Part shown: in pieces, positions 16,759 through 24,867 of the stretch
Position numbering within the stretch: position 1 is the stretch's first letter
Layout: each line of letters starts with the position of its first letter
From: Gemmatimonadota bacterium
Lineage (GTDB): Bacteria > Gemmatimonadota > Gemmatimonadetes > Longimicrobiales > Gaopeijiaceae
Direction of reading: 5' to 3'
Length of the DNA stretch: 64,000 nt
Assembly (NCBI GenBank): GCA_022827345.1
Contig: JAJDTB010000039.1
Location: forward strand, 1-64,000
Translations under genes and position numbers: made by a program
Notes under the pieces: generated by a model
Told to the model about the DNA's origin: nothing
Databases searched by the model: none
Seen by the model: only the letters and a program-made list of their open reading frames with translations

Positions 16759-17714
16759 ACAAGCGCGCCGTCATCGTCGCGGCGGCCCTCGTCGCAAGCG
16801 CATGCCAGCCCGCCCCCCCGGAGACAGCCGAGAACGAGCCCGGCTGGCTCTGGTCCGACGAGCGGGTCATGGAAACCGTGAACGCGGTGCGCGCGGGCCG
16901 CAGCCTCCAGCCCGAGTCGTGGCCCGGCGGTGCCCGCGTCGCCGTCCTTCTCTCCTTCGACGTCGACAACGAGACCGTCCTCGGCCTGCGCTACGGTGAC
17001 GCCACCGTCGGCTCCCTGTCGCAGGGACAGTACGGCGCCCGCGTGGCGCTCCCACGCGTCGTCGACCTTCTCGACCGCGAGGGCATTCCGGCCTCGTTCT
17101 TCATCCCCGCCGTCAGCCTGGTCCTCAACCCCGACCAGATCGGCGTCATCCAGGCCGCCGGCCACCACGAATTCGGCATCCACGGCTGGATCCACGAACT
17201 CAACTCCAGCCTCGACGCCGAAACCGAGCGCGCGCTTCTTGAACGCGCCGTGGACTACATGACCGACGTCACCGGCAGCCGCCCCCTCGGCTACCGCGCT
17301 CCGTCCTGGAACCACAGCCCCAACACGCTCGACATCATCCGCGACCTCGGATTCCTCTACGACTCGTCGCTCATGGCCGACGACCGGCCCTACGAGATCA
17401 ACGCACACGGCGAGCCCACCGGAATGGTCGAACTGCCCGTCGAGTGGATCATGGACGACGCGCCGGTCTTCAACCCGCGCGGCGCCAGCTACTCGCACCC
17501 GCGCGACGTGCTCGAGGTCTGGAAGGACGACTTCGACGGCGCTTACGAGGAGGGCACCATGTTCCTCCTGACCATGCACCCGCACGTGATCGGCCACCGC
17601 TCGCGGATCGTGGTGCTGGAGGAGCTGATCGACTACATCCAGGAGCACGAGGGCGTGTGGTTCGCGACGCACCTCGAAGCGGCGCGGTATGTGAAGGAGC
17701 AGGCGGGGTTGTGA
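16755..17714 (+). CDS. Polysaccharide deacetylase (CE4/NodB-type) lipoprotein
   Basis: A 319-residue lipoprotein (lipobox ASAC) with a NodB-homology domain. It shows LLSFDVDNE (motif 1 with the catalytic Asp and metal Asp), HEFGIHGWIHE (motif 2, HxxxH metal ligands), GYRAPSW (motif 3, Arg) and LTMHPHVIGH (motif 5, His). The pattern is closest to the PuuE-like/allantoinase-type branch of CE4 proteins, so the substrate may be a sugar amide or another amide. It is translationally coupled to the two propeller genes, suggesting joint action on a surface or periplasmic polymer. Confidence 0.85.
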   Translation: MNKRAVIVAAALVASACQPAPPETAENEPGWLWSDERVMETVNAVRAGRSLQPESWPGGARVAVLLSFDVDNETVLGLRYGDATVGSLSQGQYGARVALPRVVDLLDREGIPASFFIPAVSLVLNPDQIGVIQAAGHHEFGIHGWIHELNSSLDAETERALLERAVDYMTDVTGSRPLGYRAPSWNHSPNTLDIIRDLGFLYDSSLMADDRPYEINAHGEPTGMVELPVEWIMDDAPVFNPRGASYSHPRDVLEVWKDDFDGAYEEGTMFLLTMHPHVIGHRSRIVVLEELIDYIQEHEGVWFATHLEAARYVKEQAGL

Positions 17715-17848
17715 TCAGTAAAAGACGCGAACGGTCCCGGGCCGGCATGAAGCCTTCCGAGGCGTTCCAGCGGTACTTCGGCCCTGAGCATGGGATCGAG
17801 TTGCCTCCGCGCGGGCGGTACGGCTACAAGCCGGTCGACTTCCGCTGA
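17711..17848 (+). CDS. Possible 45-residue ORF coupled to the deacetylase
   Basis: GTG at 17711 overlaps the deacetylase stop by 4 nt, the same junction used by the upstream pairs. The frame runs for 45 codons, ending ELPPRGRYGYKPVDFR. An internal ATG gives a 33-residue version. It has no recognisable domain. It abuts the convergent gene at 17849, so it may be a decayed remnant or simply chance coding. The GTGA junction is the only positive evidence. Confidence 0.3.
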   Translation: MISKRRERSRAGMKPSEAFQRYFGPEHGIELPPRGRYGYKPVDFR

Positions 17849-18352
17849 CTACTCCCCCGCGCCGTGCTCCCGGTACCAGGCCAGGTGACGGCCGATCGGG
17901 ATTCCCAGCAGCGGACGATGCACGACCATCCCCGCGTCGGTGAGCCCGGAGGCGAGGCCGAAGTCGACGTAATCCATGCCGGCGTGGATTTCGACGATCA
18001 TCCCGTCGATCGACGAATACCGCGTCGCGAGGGTGTCGACGATCTGCTGTGACCATGCGCGGCGGCCCGCGGCCGGGAGGTCGCCGAGCGAAACGTCGTA
18101 CCAGGCAATTCGCGTCTCCGGGTTGACCAGCCCGTATTTGGCACTCAGGATGTACCACGGTACGCCGGACTGTTCGGCGTATCTCCGACGGCATCTCCAC
18201 AGTGCGGAGACATAGAGGTTCTTCGCCGCAACCCGGCTCGCCCACTCCAGTTTGCCCTTGACAGACCCGATGAGCATCAAGTCCGGTATGACCGTCCCGT
18301 CCTCGGGGCCGGCCTGCTTTTCCGTCGCTCTACCCTCGCGAAGTTCCTGCAT
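17849..18352 (-). CDS. DUF6884-like protein
   Basis: A 167-residue cytoplasmic protein. The middle carries SVKGKLEWASRVAAKNLYVS and then WYILSAKYGLVNPETRIAWYD, the hallmark of DUF6884 (YaaA-like) proteins: a small Rossmann-like domain, often near restriction or DNA-modification genes but of unknown biochemistry. The C-terminus resembles the matching RPLLGIPIGRHLAWY segment. The start at ATG 18352 has a weak GGAG 9 nt upstream, and an internal ATG at 18277 is possible. It stands alone between two plus-strand operons. Confidence 0.65.
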   Translation of the reverse strand: MQELREGRATEKQAGPEDGTVIPDLMLIGSVKGKLEWASRVAAKNLYVSALWRCRRRYAEQSGVPWYILSAKYGLVNPETRIAWYDVSLGDLPAAGRRAWSQQIVDTLATRYSSIDGMIVEIHAGMDYVDFGLASGLTDAGMVVHRPLLGIPIGRHLAWYREHGAGE

Positions 18353-18463
18353 CGGGTATGGCTCCGTTGACCGGTTGCCGTCATTTCTGGCGCCAAATTA
18401 TCATAGTATGGCCGCGGCGGCCAGTTGTACAGGGTGAGTACCTCGCGTCCCCGGGGAGGGCCC

Positions 18464-20863
18464 ATGAGGATTTCGCACGGCATTCCAATGACGGGATGGC
18501 TGGCAGCGGCGGTGGGTGCTGCGATTGTGGGATCGCCGACTTCCGCTTATGCTGCCTCGCCTGTTGCGGCCTCGCCGCGAGCGCTTCAGGACCCCCCTCC
18601 GGCGGTCGCGGCCGCGGCCCGGACCGCGCTCGCCACCTCGCCCTGCGACGATTCCCCGCCCCCTCCCGGCGCGACCTTGACGCCCAGCCGGGACCTGTAC
18701 TGCATCTTTCTCACTGCGCGGCCCGGCCTGGAGAGCATGTCCGGGCGGATCGAGCTTCGCACGCCCCACACCCCGTTCGGGGTCGCCGTCAATCCCGCCG
18801 GCAACCACCTCTACGAGGGAATCCTGACGCTGGAAGGCCTCCCCGACCCCGCCGCGCTCGGTGACTACAACCACATCGTCGCGTGGCTCGCCACTCCCCT
18901 CTTCGACGAGATCAGGAGCCTGGGGCCGGTCGGGAACGGGACGCGCAGCATCGGCGAGATCAGCCTGAACAAGTTCATGATCCTGATCACGGCGGAGCCC
19001 CGGGCCGACGCGCCCGAGTGGGAGGGACGGCTGCTCCTGCGCGCGACCTCCCCCAGCGCGCGGATGTCGCCGCCCGACATGCAGGAGTTCCTGCTGGGGG
19101 CGACCGGGGTGGGCGGACGGCGCGGGGCCATGGGCGGCATGGCGGCGGGCGATTCGGCCGGTGCGATGACGATGGCCGACTCGGGGGCCGCGATGGCGAT
19201 GGGCGGCCACGGCCACGGAGGCGGGGCGGGCGGCGATGGCTGGCCGCGCCCCCCGATGATGCCCGGGCTCACCATGTTCCCCGCCCTCATGGCGCTCGAC
19301 CCGCCCGGTGCGAGCCCCTTCCTGCCCGGCGCGGACATCGATCCCGCGACCCTGCCGCTGGCCCGCCCGCGCGACGTGGTCCGGCTCGCCGACGGCGACG
19401 AGATCGACCTGGAGGCGGGGCTGGTGCGGCGGCGGATTCGCAGCCGCGACCATGTCATGTACGGCTTCAACGGCCAGTACCCGGGTCCCCTGCTCCACGT
19501 CCCCGAGGCGGCCACGGTCACCGTCAACTTCACGAATTCGATCGCCTGGCCGACGACCATCCATTGGCACGGCCTGCGCCTCGACAACGCGTCCGACGGT
19601 GTGCCGGACATCACCCAGGACCCGGTCGAGCCCGGCGAGACCTTCCGCTACACCGTCCACTTCAAGGACCCGGGCGTGTACTGGTACCACCCGCACCACC
19701 GGGAGGACATCCTCAAGGACCTCGGGCTGTACGGCAACATGCTCGTCGAGCCGCGCCAGCCCGACTATTACGCGCCCGCCGACCGGGAAGAGTTCCTGAT
19801 GCTGGACGACTTCCTGATGTCCGGCGACGAGGCCATGCCCTTCGGCCTGGAACGCACGAGCCACGCGTTCATGGGGCGGTTCGGGAACCTGATGCTGGTC
19901 AACGGGGAGCCGGACTACGAACTCGACGTGACCGCGGGCGAGGTCGTGCGGCTGTACCTCACGAACGTGTCGAACACGCGGACCTTCAACCTGTCGTTCG
20001 CGAGCGAGGCGCAGGGGGGCGCCCGGCCTGCCGCCCCGCGCATCAAGGTGATCGGCACCGACATCGGCGCCTTCGAGCGCGAGGAGTGGGTGGAGAGCAT
20101 CGTCGTGAGCCCCGCCGAGCGCTACATCGTGCATGTGCGCTTCGACGAGCCGGGCACCTTCGCGCTCGTCAACCGCGTGCAGGGGATCGACCACCTTGGC
20201 GGCGCGTTCTTCACGGAGATGGACCCGATGGGGGCGGTGCGGGTGGCGGCGCCGGGGCAGGGCGATGCCGCGCCGACGCCGGACGCCGACGCCTCCGCCG
20301 CCTTCGACACCCTCCGCACCAACCTTCACGCCACGCGCGAAATCGCCCTCTTCCGCGAGTACTTCGACGACCCGGTCGACCACGAACTCACCTTCACCCT
20401 CGAGGCGGACGGCATCCCCTTCATCGTGGAGCGGCTGATGCAGTTCGATTCGGCCTATTTCCACCCTGTCGAGTGGAGCGGCACGATGCCGATGATGAAC
20501 TGGAACTCGTCGTCGGCCGAGGTACAGTGGATCGTGCGCGATCCGGCCACAGGCGCCGAGAACATGGACATCGCGTGGGACTTCGAGGTGGGCGATGTGG
20601 TGAAGATCCGGCTGCACAACGAGCGGCGGTCCTTCCACGCCATGCAGCACCCCTTCCACATCCACGGCCAGCGCTTTCTGGTACTCGCGCGCAACGGCGT
20701 GCCGAACGAAAACCTTGCCTGGAAGGACACGGTGCTGCTTCCCACCGGAACGACCACCGACATCCTCCTCGAGATCACGAATCCGGGCCGCTGGATGGCG
20801 CACTGCCACATCTCCGAGCATCTCGAGGCGGGAATGCGGATGCTGTTCACGGTGAATCCGTGA
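18464..20863 (+). CDS. Multicopper oxidase with Met/His-rich insert
   Basis: A 799-residue exported oxidase. GGGAGG 5 nt before ATG 18464 decides the start, and the signal peptide ends near AYAAS. All four copper motifs are intact: HWHG (H367, H369), HPHH (H409, H411, H412), HPFHIHG (H729, H732, H734) and HCHISEHLEAGM (H780, type-1 C781, H786, axial M791). Between an extra N-terminal domain (about residues 60-200) and the oxidase core lies a Met/His/Gly-rich stretch (MGGMAAGDSAGAMTMADSG, then MGGHGHGGG, then PPMMPGLTMF). This recalls the Met-rich copper-binding segments of CueO-type oxidases and suggests copper detoxification. The stop overlaps the next gene by 4 nt. Confidence 0.92.
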   Translation: MRISHGIPMTGWLAAAVGAAIVGSPTSAYAASPVAASPRALQDPPPAVAAAARTALATSPCDDSPPPPGATLTPSRDLYCIFLTARPGLESMSGRIELRTPHTPFGVAVNPAGNHLYEGILTLEGLPDPAALGDYNHIVAWLATPLFDEIRSLGPVGNGTRSIGEISLNKFMILITAEPRADAPEWEGRLLLRATSPSARMSPPDMQEFLLGATGVGGRRGAMGGMAAGDSAGAMTMADSGAAMAMGGHGHGGGAGGDGWPRPPMMPGLTMFPALMALDPPGASPFLPGADIDPATLPLARPRDVVRLADGDEIDLEAGLVRRRIRSRDHVMYGFNGQYPGPLLHVPEAATVTVNFTNSIAWPTTIHWHGLRLDNASDGVPDITQDPVEPGETFRYTVHFKDPGVYWYHPHHREDILKDLGLYGNMLVEPRQPDYYAPADREEFLMLDDFLMSGDEAMPFGLERTSHAFMGRFGNLMLVNGEPDYELDVTAGEVVRLYLTNVSNTRTFNLSFASEAQGGARPAAPRIKVIGTDIGAFEREEWVESIVVSPAERYIVHVRFDEPGTFALVNRVQGIDHLGGAFFTEMDPMGAVRVAAPGQGDAAPTPDADASAAFDTLRTNLHATREIALFREYFDDPVDHELTFTLEADGIPFIVERLMQFDSAYFHPVEWSGTMPMMNWNSSSAEVQWIVRDPATGAENMDIAWDFEVGDVVKIRLHNERRSFHAMQHPFHIHGQRFLVLARNGVPNENLAWKDTVLLPTGTTTDILLEITNPGRWMAHCHISEHLEAGMRMLFTVNP

Positions 20864-21675
20864 CCGCACCCTGGCACGGAGCCCACCGGCAGGCGGTCGA
20901 GGGCGGCGAGTCCTTCTACATCGACCCGGAGACCGGCTTCCACGTCTTTACCGAACTCGGACTGCGCCGCCGCGGCACCTGCTGCGGCAGCGGCTGCCGT
21001 CACTGCCCCTTCCAGCACGAGTCGATGACGCTTCCGGACCGGGCGGCCCGCGGCCAGCAGCCCGCCTGGCTGACCGAGGCGCGAGCGCCCGGCGAGCCCG
21101 TGGACCTGCTGTTCTGGAGCGGCGGCAAGGACAGCTTCCTGACCTGGCGGGCGCTTCGCCGCGAGGCGCTCCGCCCCACCGTGCTCCTCACCACCTTCGA
21201 CGCAGGCACCCGCACGGTCGCGCACCAGGAGATCCGGATCGACGAGGTGATCCGGCAGGCCGAAAACCTGGCCCAGCCGCTTCTCGGCGTCCCGCTGCAC
21301 CCCGGACACGCCTACCCGGCCCGCATCCGCGAAGCGTGCGAACTGGTGCCGCGCATCGCCCGGTTCGTCTTCGGCGACCTGCACCTGCTGCACATCCGCG
21401 AGTGGCGCAGCGTCGCGTTCAAGGAGCTGGCGGCCGACCGCGGGGCGGCGCTGCACTTCCCGCTCTGGGGCGTTCCCTACCGTGCGCTCATCGACGACCT
21501 CGAGGCGAGCGGCGCCTCCTGCGAGGTGTCGGCGGTGACCGAGGCGGCCGAAGGCGCGGTACGCGTCGGCGACCGGTTCGACCGCGCGATGATGGCGAGT
21601 CTGCCGCAAGGCATCGACCCGTTCGGCGAGAACGGCGAGTTCCACACGCTGGTGAGGGTCCGGGAGCCGAGGTAG
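20860..21675 (+). CDS. DUF5522 fused to Dph6-like ATP pyrophosphatase
   Basis: A 271-residue protein that starts at GTG 20860 inside the oxidase stop codon. The N-terminus carries a DUF5522 module with four cysteines (RGTCCGSGCRHCPF; C41, C42, C46, C49) suited to zinc or Fe-S binding. The rest is a PP-loop ATP pyrophosphatase, with WSGGKDS at S87-S92, of the diphthine-ammonia-ligase/MJ0570 type (later landmarks GDLHLLHIREWR and GEFHTLV). The true substrate in bacteria is unknown. Coupling to a multicopper oxidase is unusual. A 172-nt gap without features follows. Confidence 0.82.
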   Translation: MTAPWHGAHRQAVEGGESFYIDPETGFHVFTELGLRRRGTCCGSGCRHCPFQHESMTLPDRAARGQQPAWLTEARAPGEPVDLLFWSGGKDSFLTWRALRREALRPTVLLTTFDAGTRTVAHQEIRIDEVIRQAENLAQPLLGVPLHPGHAYPARIREACELVPRIARFVFGDLHLLHIREWRSVAFKELAADRGAALHFPLWGVPYRALIDDLEASGASCEVSAVTEAAEGAVRVGDRFDRAMMASLPQGIDPFGENGEFHTLVRVREPR

Positions 21676-21847
21676 CGTGCCGGGCCTGTGCGCGCGTCCT
21701 GCGTGAGCACCGCGCGAGCGCCGGTCCTGCCCGCCGGTTTCCGACTGGCGCTCAGGCACCTCACGGCGCACAATGCAAGTTGAAAGACAGGTTCCGCGGC
21801 CTCCCCGCGGGCCCGATCCCGGCACCCCCGGCTGGAGACCGAATCCC

Positions 21848-23287
21848 ATGCAAGAGCTGAAGCACCGCGCCGCTCTCGCGGCCGCCATCCTGATGCCCAT
21901 CGCGCTCGCCGCGACGGCGCTTCCCGCCCACGCCCAGCAACCCGCCCCCGGCTCCGAGGCCGCCGCGTACGTCGCGGTCGACGCCGGCACCGTGGCGCTC
22001 ACCGGCGTGACCCTTCTCGACGGCACCGGCACCCCCGCCAGGCGCGGCCAGACGGTCGTCATCGAGGGCACCCGCATTGCCGCCGTCGGGGCCGCAGGCA
22101 CCGTGGCGATCCCCGACGGGGCCGAGGTGCTGGATCTGAGTGGCCACACGGTCATGCCGGGGATGGTCGGCCTTCACAACCACCTCTTCTACATGGCCGC
22201 GGGCGGGCGCATGCACCCGATGAGCTACACGGGTCAGCGGCTCTACCTCGGCTCGGGGGTGACGACCATTCGCACGACCGGGAGCCTCGCGACGTACGCC
22301 GAGCTGAACCTGAAGGACGAGATCGAGCGCGGGCTGCAGCCGGGGCCGCGGATTCACATCACCGCGCCGTACATGACCGGCGACGAGAGCCTGAACATCA
22401 TGACGCGGTTCAGGAGTCCCGAGCAGGCACGGCGGTTCGTGCGCTACTGGGCGGCCGAGGGCGCGACCTGGCTGAAGGCGTATACGACGATCAGCGGCGA
22501 GGATCTGGCCGCGGCGATCGACGAGGCGCACAGGCAGGGGCTGAAGGTGACCGGCCATCTGTGTTCGATCAGCTTCACCGAGGCGGTCGAGCTGGGGATC
22601 GACAACATCGAGCACGGGCTGGGGACGAACAGCGACTATGTGCCGGGCAAGGAGCAGGACGAGTGTCCGCCCGATCTGTGGGACGCGGCGGAGGCGGTGG
22701 ATGTGGAGGGGCCCGAGGTCGCGGCCACTTTCGATGCGATGATCGAGAACGACGTGGCGATGACCTCGACGCTGGCGGTGTACGAGCTCTTCGTGCAGGG
22801 GCGGCCGACGCGCGATGCGCGCACGCTCGCCGCGATGGCGCCGTCCGTGCGGGAGGACTATCTGGCCGCGAAGGCCGAGATCGACGAGATCGGGCGGCCG
22901 CCTGAGGGCTTCCTGAACGCGATGGCGTACGAGAAGAAGTTCCACGACCGCGGCGGAGTGCTGGCGGCCGGGGTGGATCCGACGGGCAACGGCGGCGCGC
23001 TCGCGGGGTACGGCGATCAGCGCAACTACGAGCTGTTCATCGAGGCCGGCTTCAGCCCGGAGGACGCGGTGCAGGTGCTGAGCGCGAACGGGGCGCGGGT
23101 GCTCGACGTGTTCGGCGACCTGGGTACGGTCGAGGCCGGAAAGATCGCGGATCTGGTGGTGATGCGGGGCGACCTGACCGCCGATCCGTCGGTGATCCGC
23201 GAGGTGACCATCGTCTTCAAGGACGGGATCGGGTATGATTCGCCGGCCATGCTCGCGGATGTCGAGGGGCGGGTGGGGATCAACTAG
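21848..23287 (+). CDS. Exported metal-dependent amidohydrolase (tandem copy 1)
   Basis: A 479-residue amidohydrolase-superfamily enzyme with signal peptide (ATALPAHAQ). Start is ATG 21848 with GGAG 9 nt upstream. It has the imidazolonepropionase-like layout: an N-terminal beta-sandwich (TLLDGTGTPARRGQTVVIEG), metal-binding HNH in MVGLHNHLF, Lys in WLKAYT, His in VTGHLCS and NIEHG, and Asp in GVDPTGNGG. The C-terminal signature GTVEAGKIADLVVM closes the sandwich domain. Related secreted enzymes include Xaa-Pro dipeptidase-like hydrolases, and the substrate cannot be told from sequence. Only 22 nt precede the close paralogue at 23310. Confidence 0.88.
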   Translation: MQELKHRAALAAAILMPIALAATALPAHAQQPAPGSEAAAYVAVDAGTVALTGVTLLDGTGTPARRGQTVVIEGTRIAAVGAAGTVAIPDGAEVLDLSGHTVMPGMVGLHNHLFYMAAGGRMHPMSYTGQRLYLGSGVTTIRTTGSLATYAELNLKDEIERGLQPGPRIHITAPYMTGDESLNIMTRFRSPEQARRFVRYWAAEGATWLKAYTTISGEDLAAAIDEAHRQGLKVTGHLCSISFTEAVELGIDNIEHGLGTNSDYVPGKEQDECPPDLWDAAEAVDVEGPEVAATFDAMIENDVAMTSTLAVYELFVQGRPTRDARTLAAMAPSVREDYLAAKAEIDEIGRPPEGFLNAMAYEKKFHDRGGVLAAGVDPTGNGGALAGYGDQRNYELFIEAGFSPEDAVQVLSANGARVLDVFGDLGTVEAGKIADLVVMRGDLTADPSVIREVTIVFKDGIGYDSPAMLADVEGRVGIN

Positions 23288-23309
23288 GAACACATGAGGA
23301 GATGATACG

Positions 23310-24743
23310 ATGGGGATGACGAGAATCTCGGGGGTTTTCGCGACCGCTCTGGCTTTGGCGGCGGTCGCCGACGCGCATGATCTGGGGGCCCAGCGTCCCG
23401 AGGCGGGGTCGGCTGCGGCGGGCTATGCTGTGGTCGACGGCGATGCGGTGGCGCTGACCGGCGTGACGCTGATCGACGGGACGGGCGGGCCCGCGCAGCG
23501 AGGCCGGACGGTGGTGATCGAGGGCGACCGCATCGTGGCGGTGGGGGCGGACGGCTCTGTGGACATCCCGGCGGGCGCCGAGGTGATGGACCTGACGGGC
23601 CACACGGTCATGCCGGGGATGATCGGGCTGCACAACCACCTCTTCTACACGGCGGCGGGGGGGCGCTCCGCGCAGCTCACCTTCAGCGCGCCGAGGCTGT
23701 ACCTGGGGAGCGGGGTCACCACCGTGCGGACGACGGGGAGCCGCCAGCCGTACGCCGAACTCAACCTGCGCGCCGAGATCGAAGCCGGGAGGACGCCGGG
23801 GCCGCGCATCCACATCACCGCGCCGTACATCACGGCGGGGGGAGGGATGTCGGGGATGACGATGCTGGAGTCGCCGGAGCAGGCGCGGCGGTTCGTGCGG
23901 TACTGGGCCGCCGAGGGCGCGACGTGGCTGAAGGCGTACACCAACATCCGCACCGAGGAGCTGACCGCGGCGATCGACGAGGCCCACGCGCAGGGAATCA
24001 AGGTTACCGGGCACCTCTGCTCGATCAGCTTCACCGAGGCGGTCGCGCTCGGCATCGACAACATCGAGCACGGGCTCGCCACCAACAGCGACTACTCGGA
24101 GGGACGCGGGAGGGACGAATGTCCGCAGAACCTCTGGGACGACGCGACTTCCGTGGACGTCGAGGGACCGGAGGCGCAGGCGACCTTCCAGGCGATGATC
24201 GACGCGGGCGTAGCGATGACGTCGACGCTGGCGGTGTACGAGCTCTTCATCCAGGGCCGGCCGACGCGTGACACTCGCTCGCTCGAGGCCATGGCACCGG
24301 CCGTGCGCGAGGACTACCTGGCGGCCAAGGCGCAGATCGACGAGATCGGGCGCGACCCGGAGGAGTTCCGCAACGCGATGGCGTATGAGAAGGCGTTCTA
24401 CGATGCGGGCGGCATCCTCGCTTCGGGCGTCGATCCGACCGGGAACGGTGGCGCGCTGCCCGGCTACGGCGACCAGCGCAACTACGAGCTGCTCACGGAG
24501 GCGGGGTTCGCGCCCGAGGAGGTGGTGGAAGTGCTGAGCGCGAACGGCGCGCGCGTGCTCGACGTCTTCGACGACCTCGGGACGGTCGAGGCCGGCAAGA
24601 TCGCGGACCTGGTGGTGATGAGCGGCGACCTGACGGCGGACCCGGCCGTGATCCGGAACGTGACGGTGGTGTTCAAGGACGGCGTGGGGTACGACTCGCC
24701 GGCGATGCTCGAGGACGTGCGGGGGCGGGTCGGGATCAGCTGA
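23310..24743 (+). CDS. Exported metal-dependent amidohydrolase (tandem copy 2)
   Basis: A 477-residue paralogue of the preceding gene, roughly three quarters identical by eye. It has the same metal set (GLHNHLF, WLKAYT, VTGHLCS, NIEHG, GVDPTGNGG) and the same C-terminal GTVEAGKIADLVVM. Differences cluster in the N-terminus and around the segment after PGPRIHITAPYI (TAGGGMSGMTML here, TGDESLNIMTRF in copy 1), which probably lines the substrate pocket. A GAGGAGATGATACG ribosome site precedes ATG 23310. The two genes form one transcription unit and look like a tandem duplication with divergence. Confidence 0.88.
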   Translation: MGMTRISGVFATALALAAVADAHDLGAQRPEAGSAAAGYAVVDGDAVALTGVTLIDGTGGPAQRGRTVVIEGDRIVAVGADGSVDIPAGAEVMDLTGHTVMPGMIGLHNHLFYTAAGGRSAQLTFSAPRLYLGSGVTTVRTTGSRQPYAELNLRAEIEAGRTPGPRIHITAPYITAGGGMSGMTMLESPEQARRFVRYWAAEGATWLKAYTNIRTEELTAAIDEAHAQGIKVTGHLCSISFTEAVALGIDNIEHGLATNSDYSEGRGRDECPQNLWDDATSVDVEGPEAQATFQAMIDAGVAMTSTLAVYELFIQGRPTRDTRSLEAMAPAVREDYLAAKAQIDEIGRDPEEFRNAMAYEKAFYDAGGILASGVDPTGNGGALPGYGDQRNYELLTEAGFAPEEVVEVLSANGARVLDVFDDLGTVEAGKIADLVVMSGDLTADPAVIRNVTVVFKDGVGYDSPAMLEDVRGRVGIS

Positions 24744-24832
24744 GGAGAGGGCGCGCGGAGAATCCCGGAGCGCCGGATTCCCGACGATGAATCGGTCCGG
24801 GCGGACTCGCTGACCACGGTCGTCATCGACAG

Positions 24833-24862
24833 TCGACGCTGGATTGGTGGCCGGGGTATATT
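24833..24862 (+). promoter_or_regulatory. Candidate promoter giving a leaderless mRNA
   Basis: TCGACG (24833-24838), an 18-nt spacer and TATATT (24857-24862). The expected transcription start, 6-8 nt after the -10, falls on the ATG at 24868, and there is no Shine-Dalgarno in front of that ATG. The message is therefore predicted to be leaderless. Confidence 0.4.
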
Positions 24863-24867
24863 TTCCA

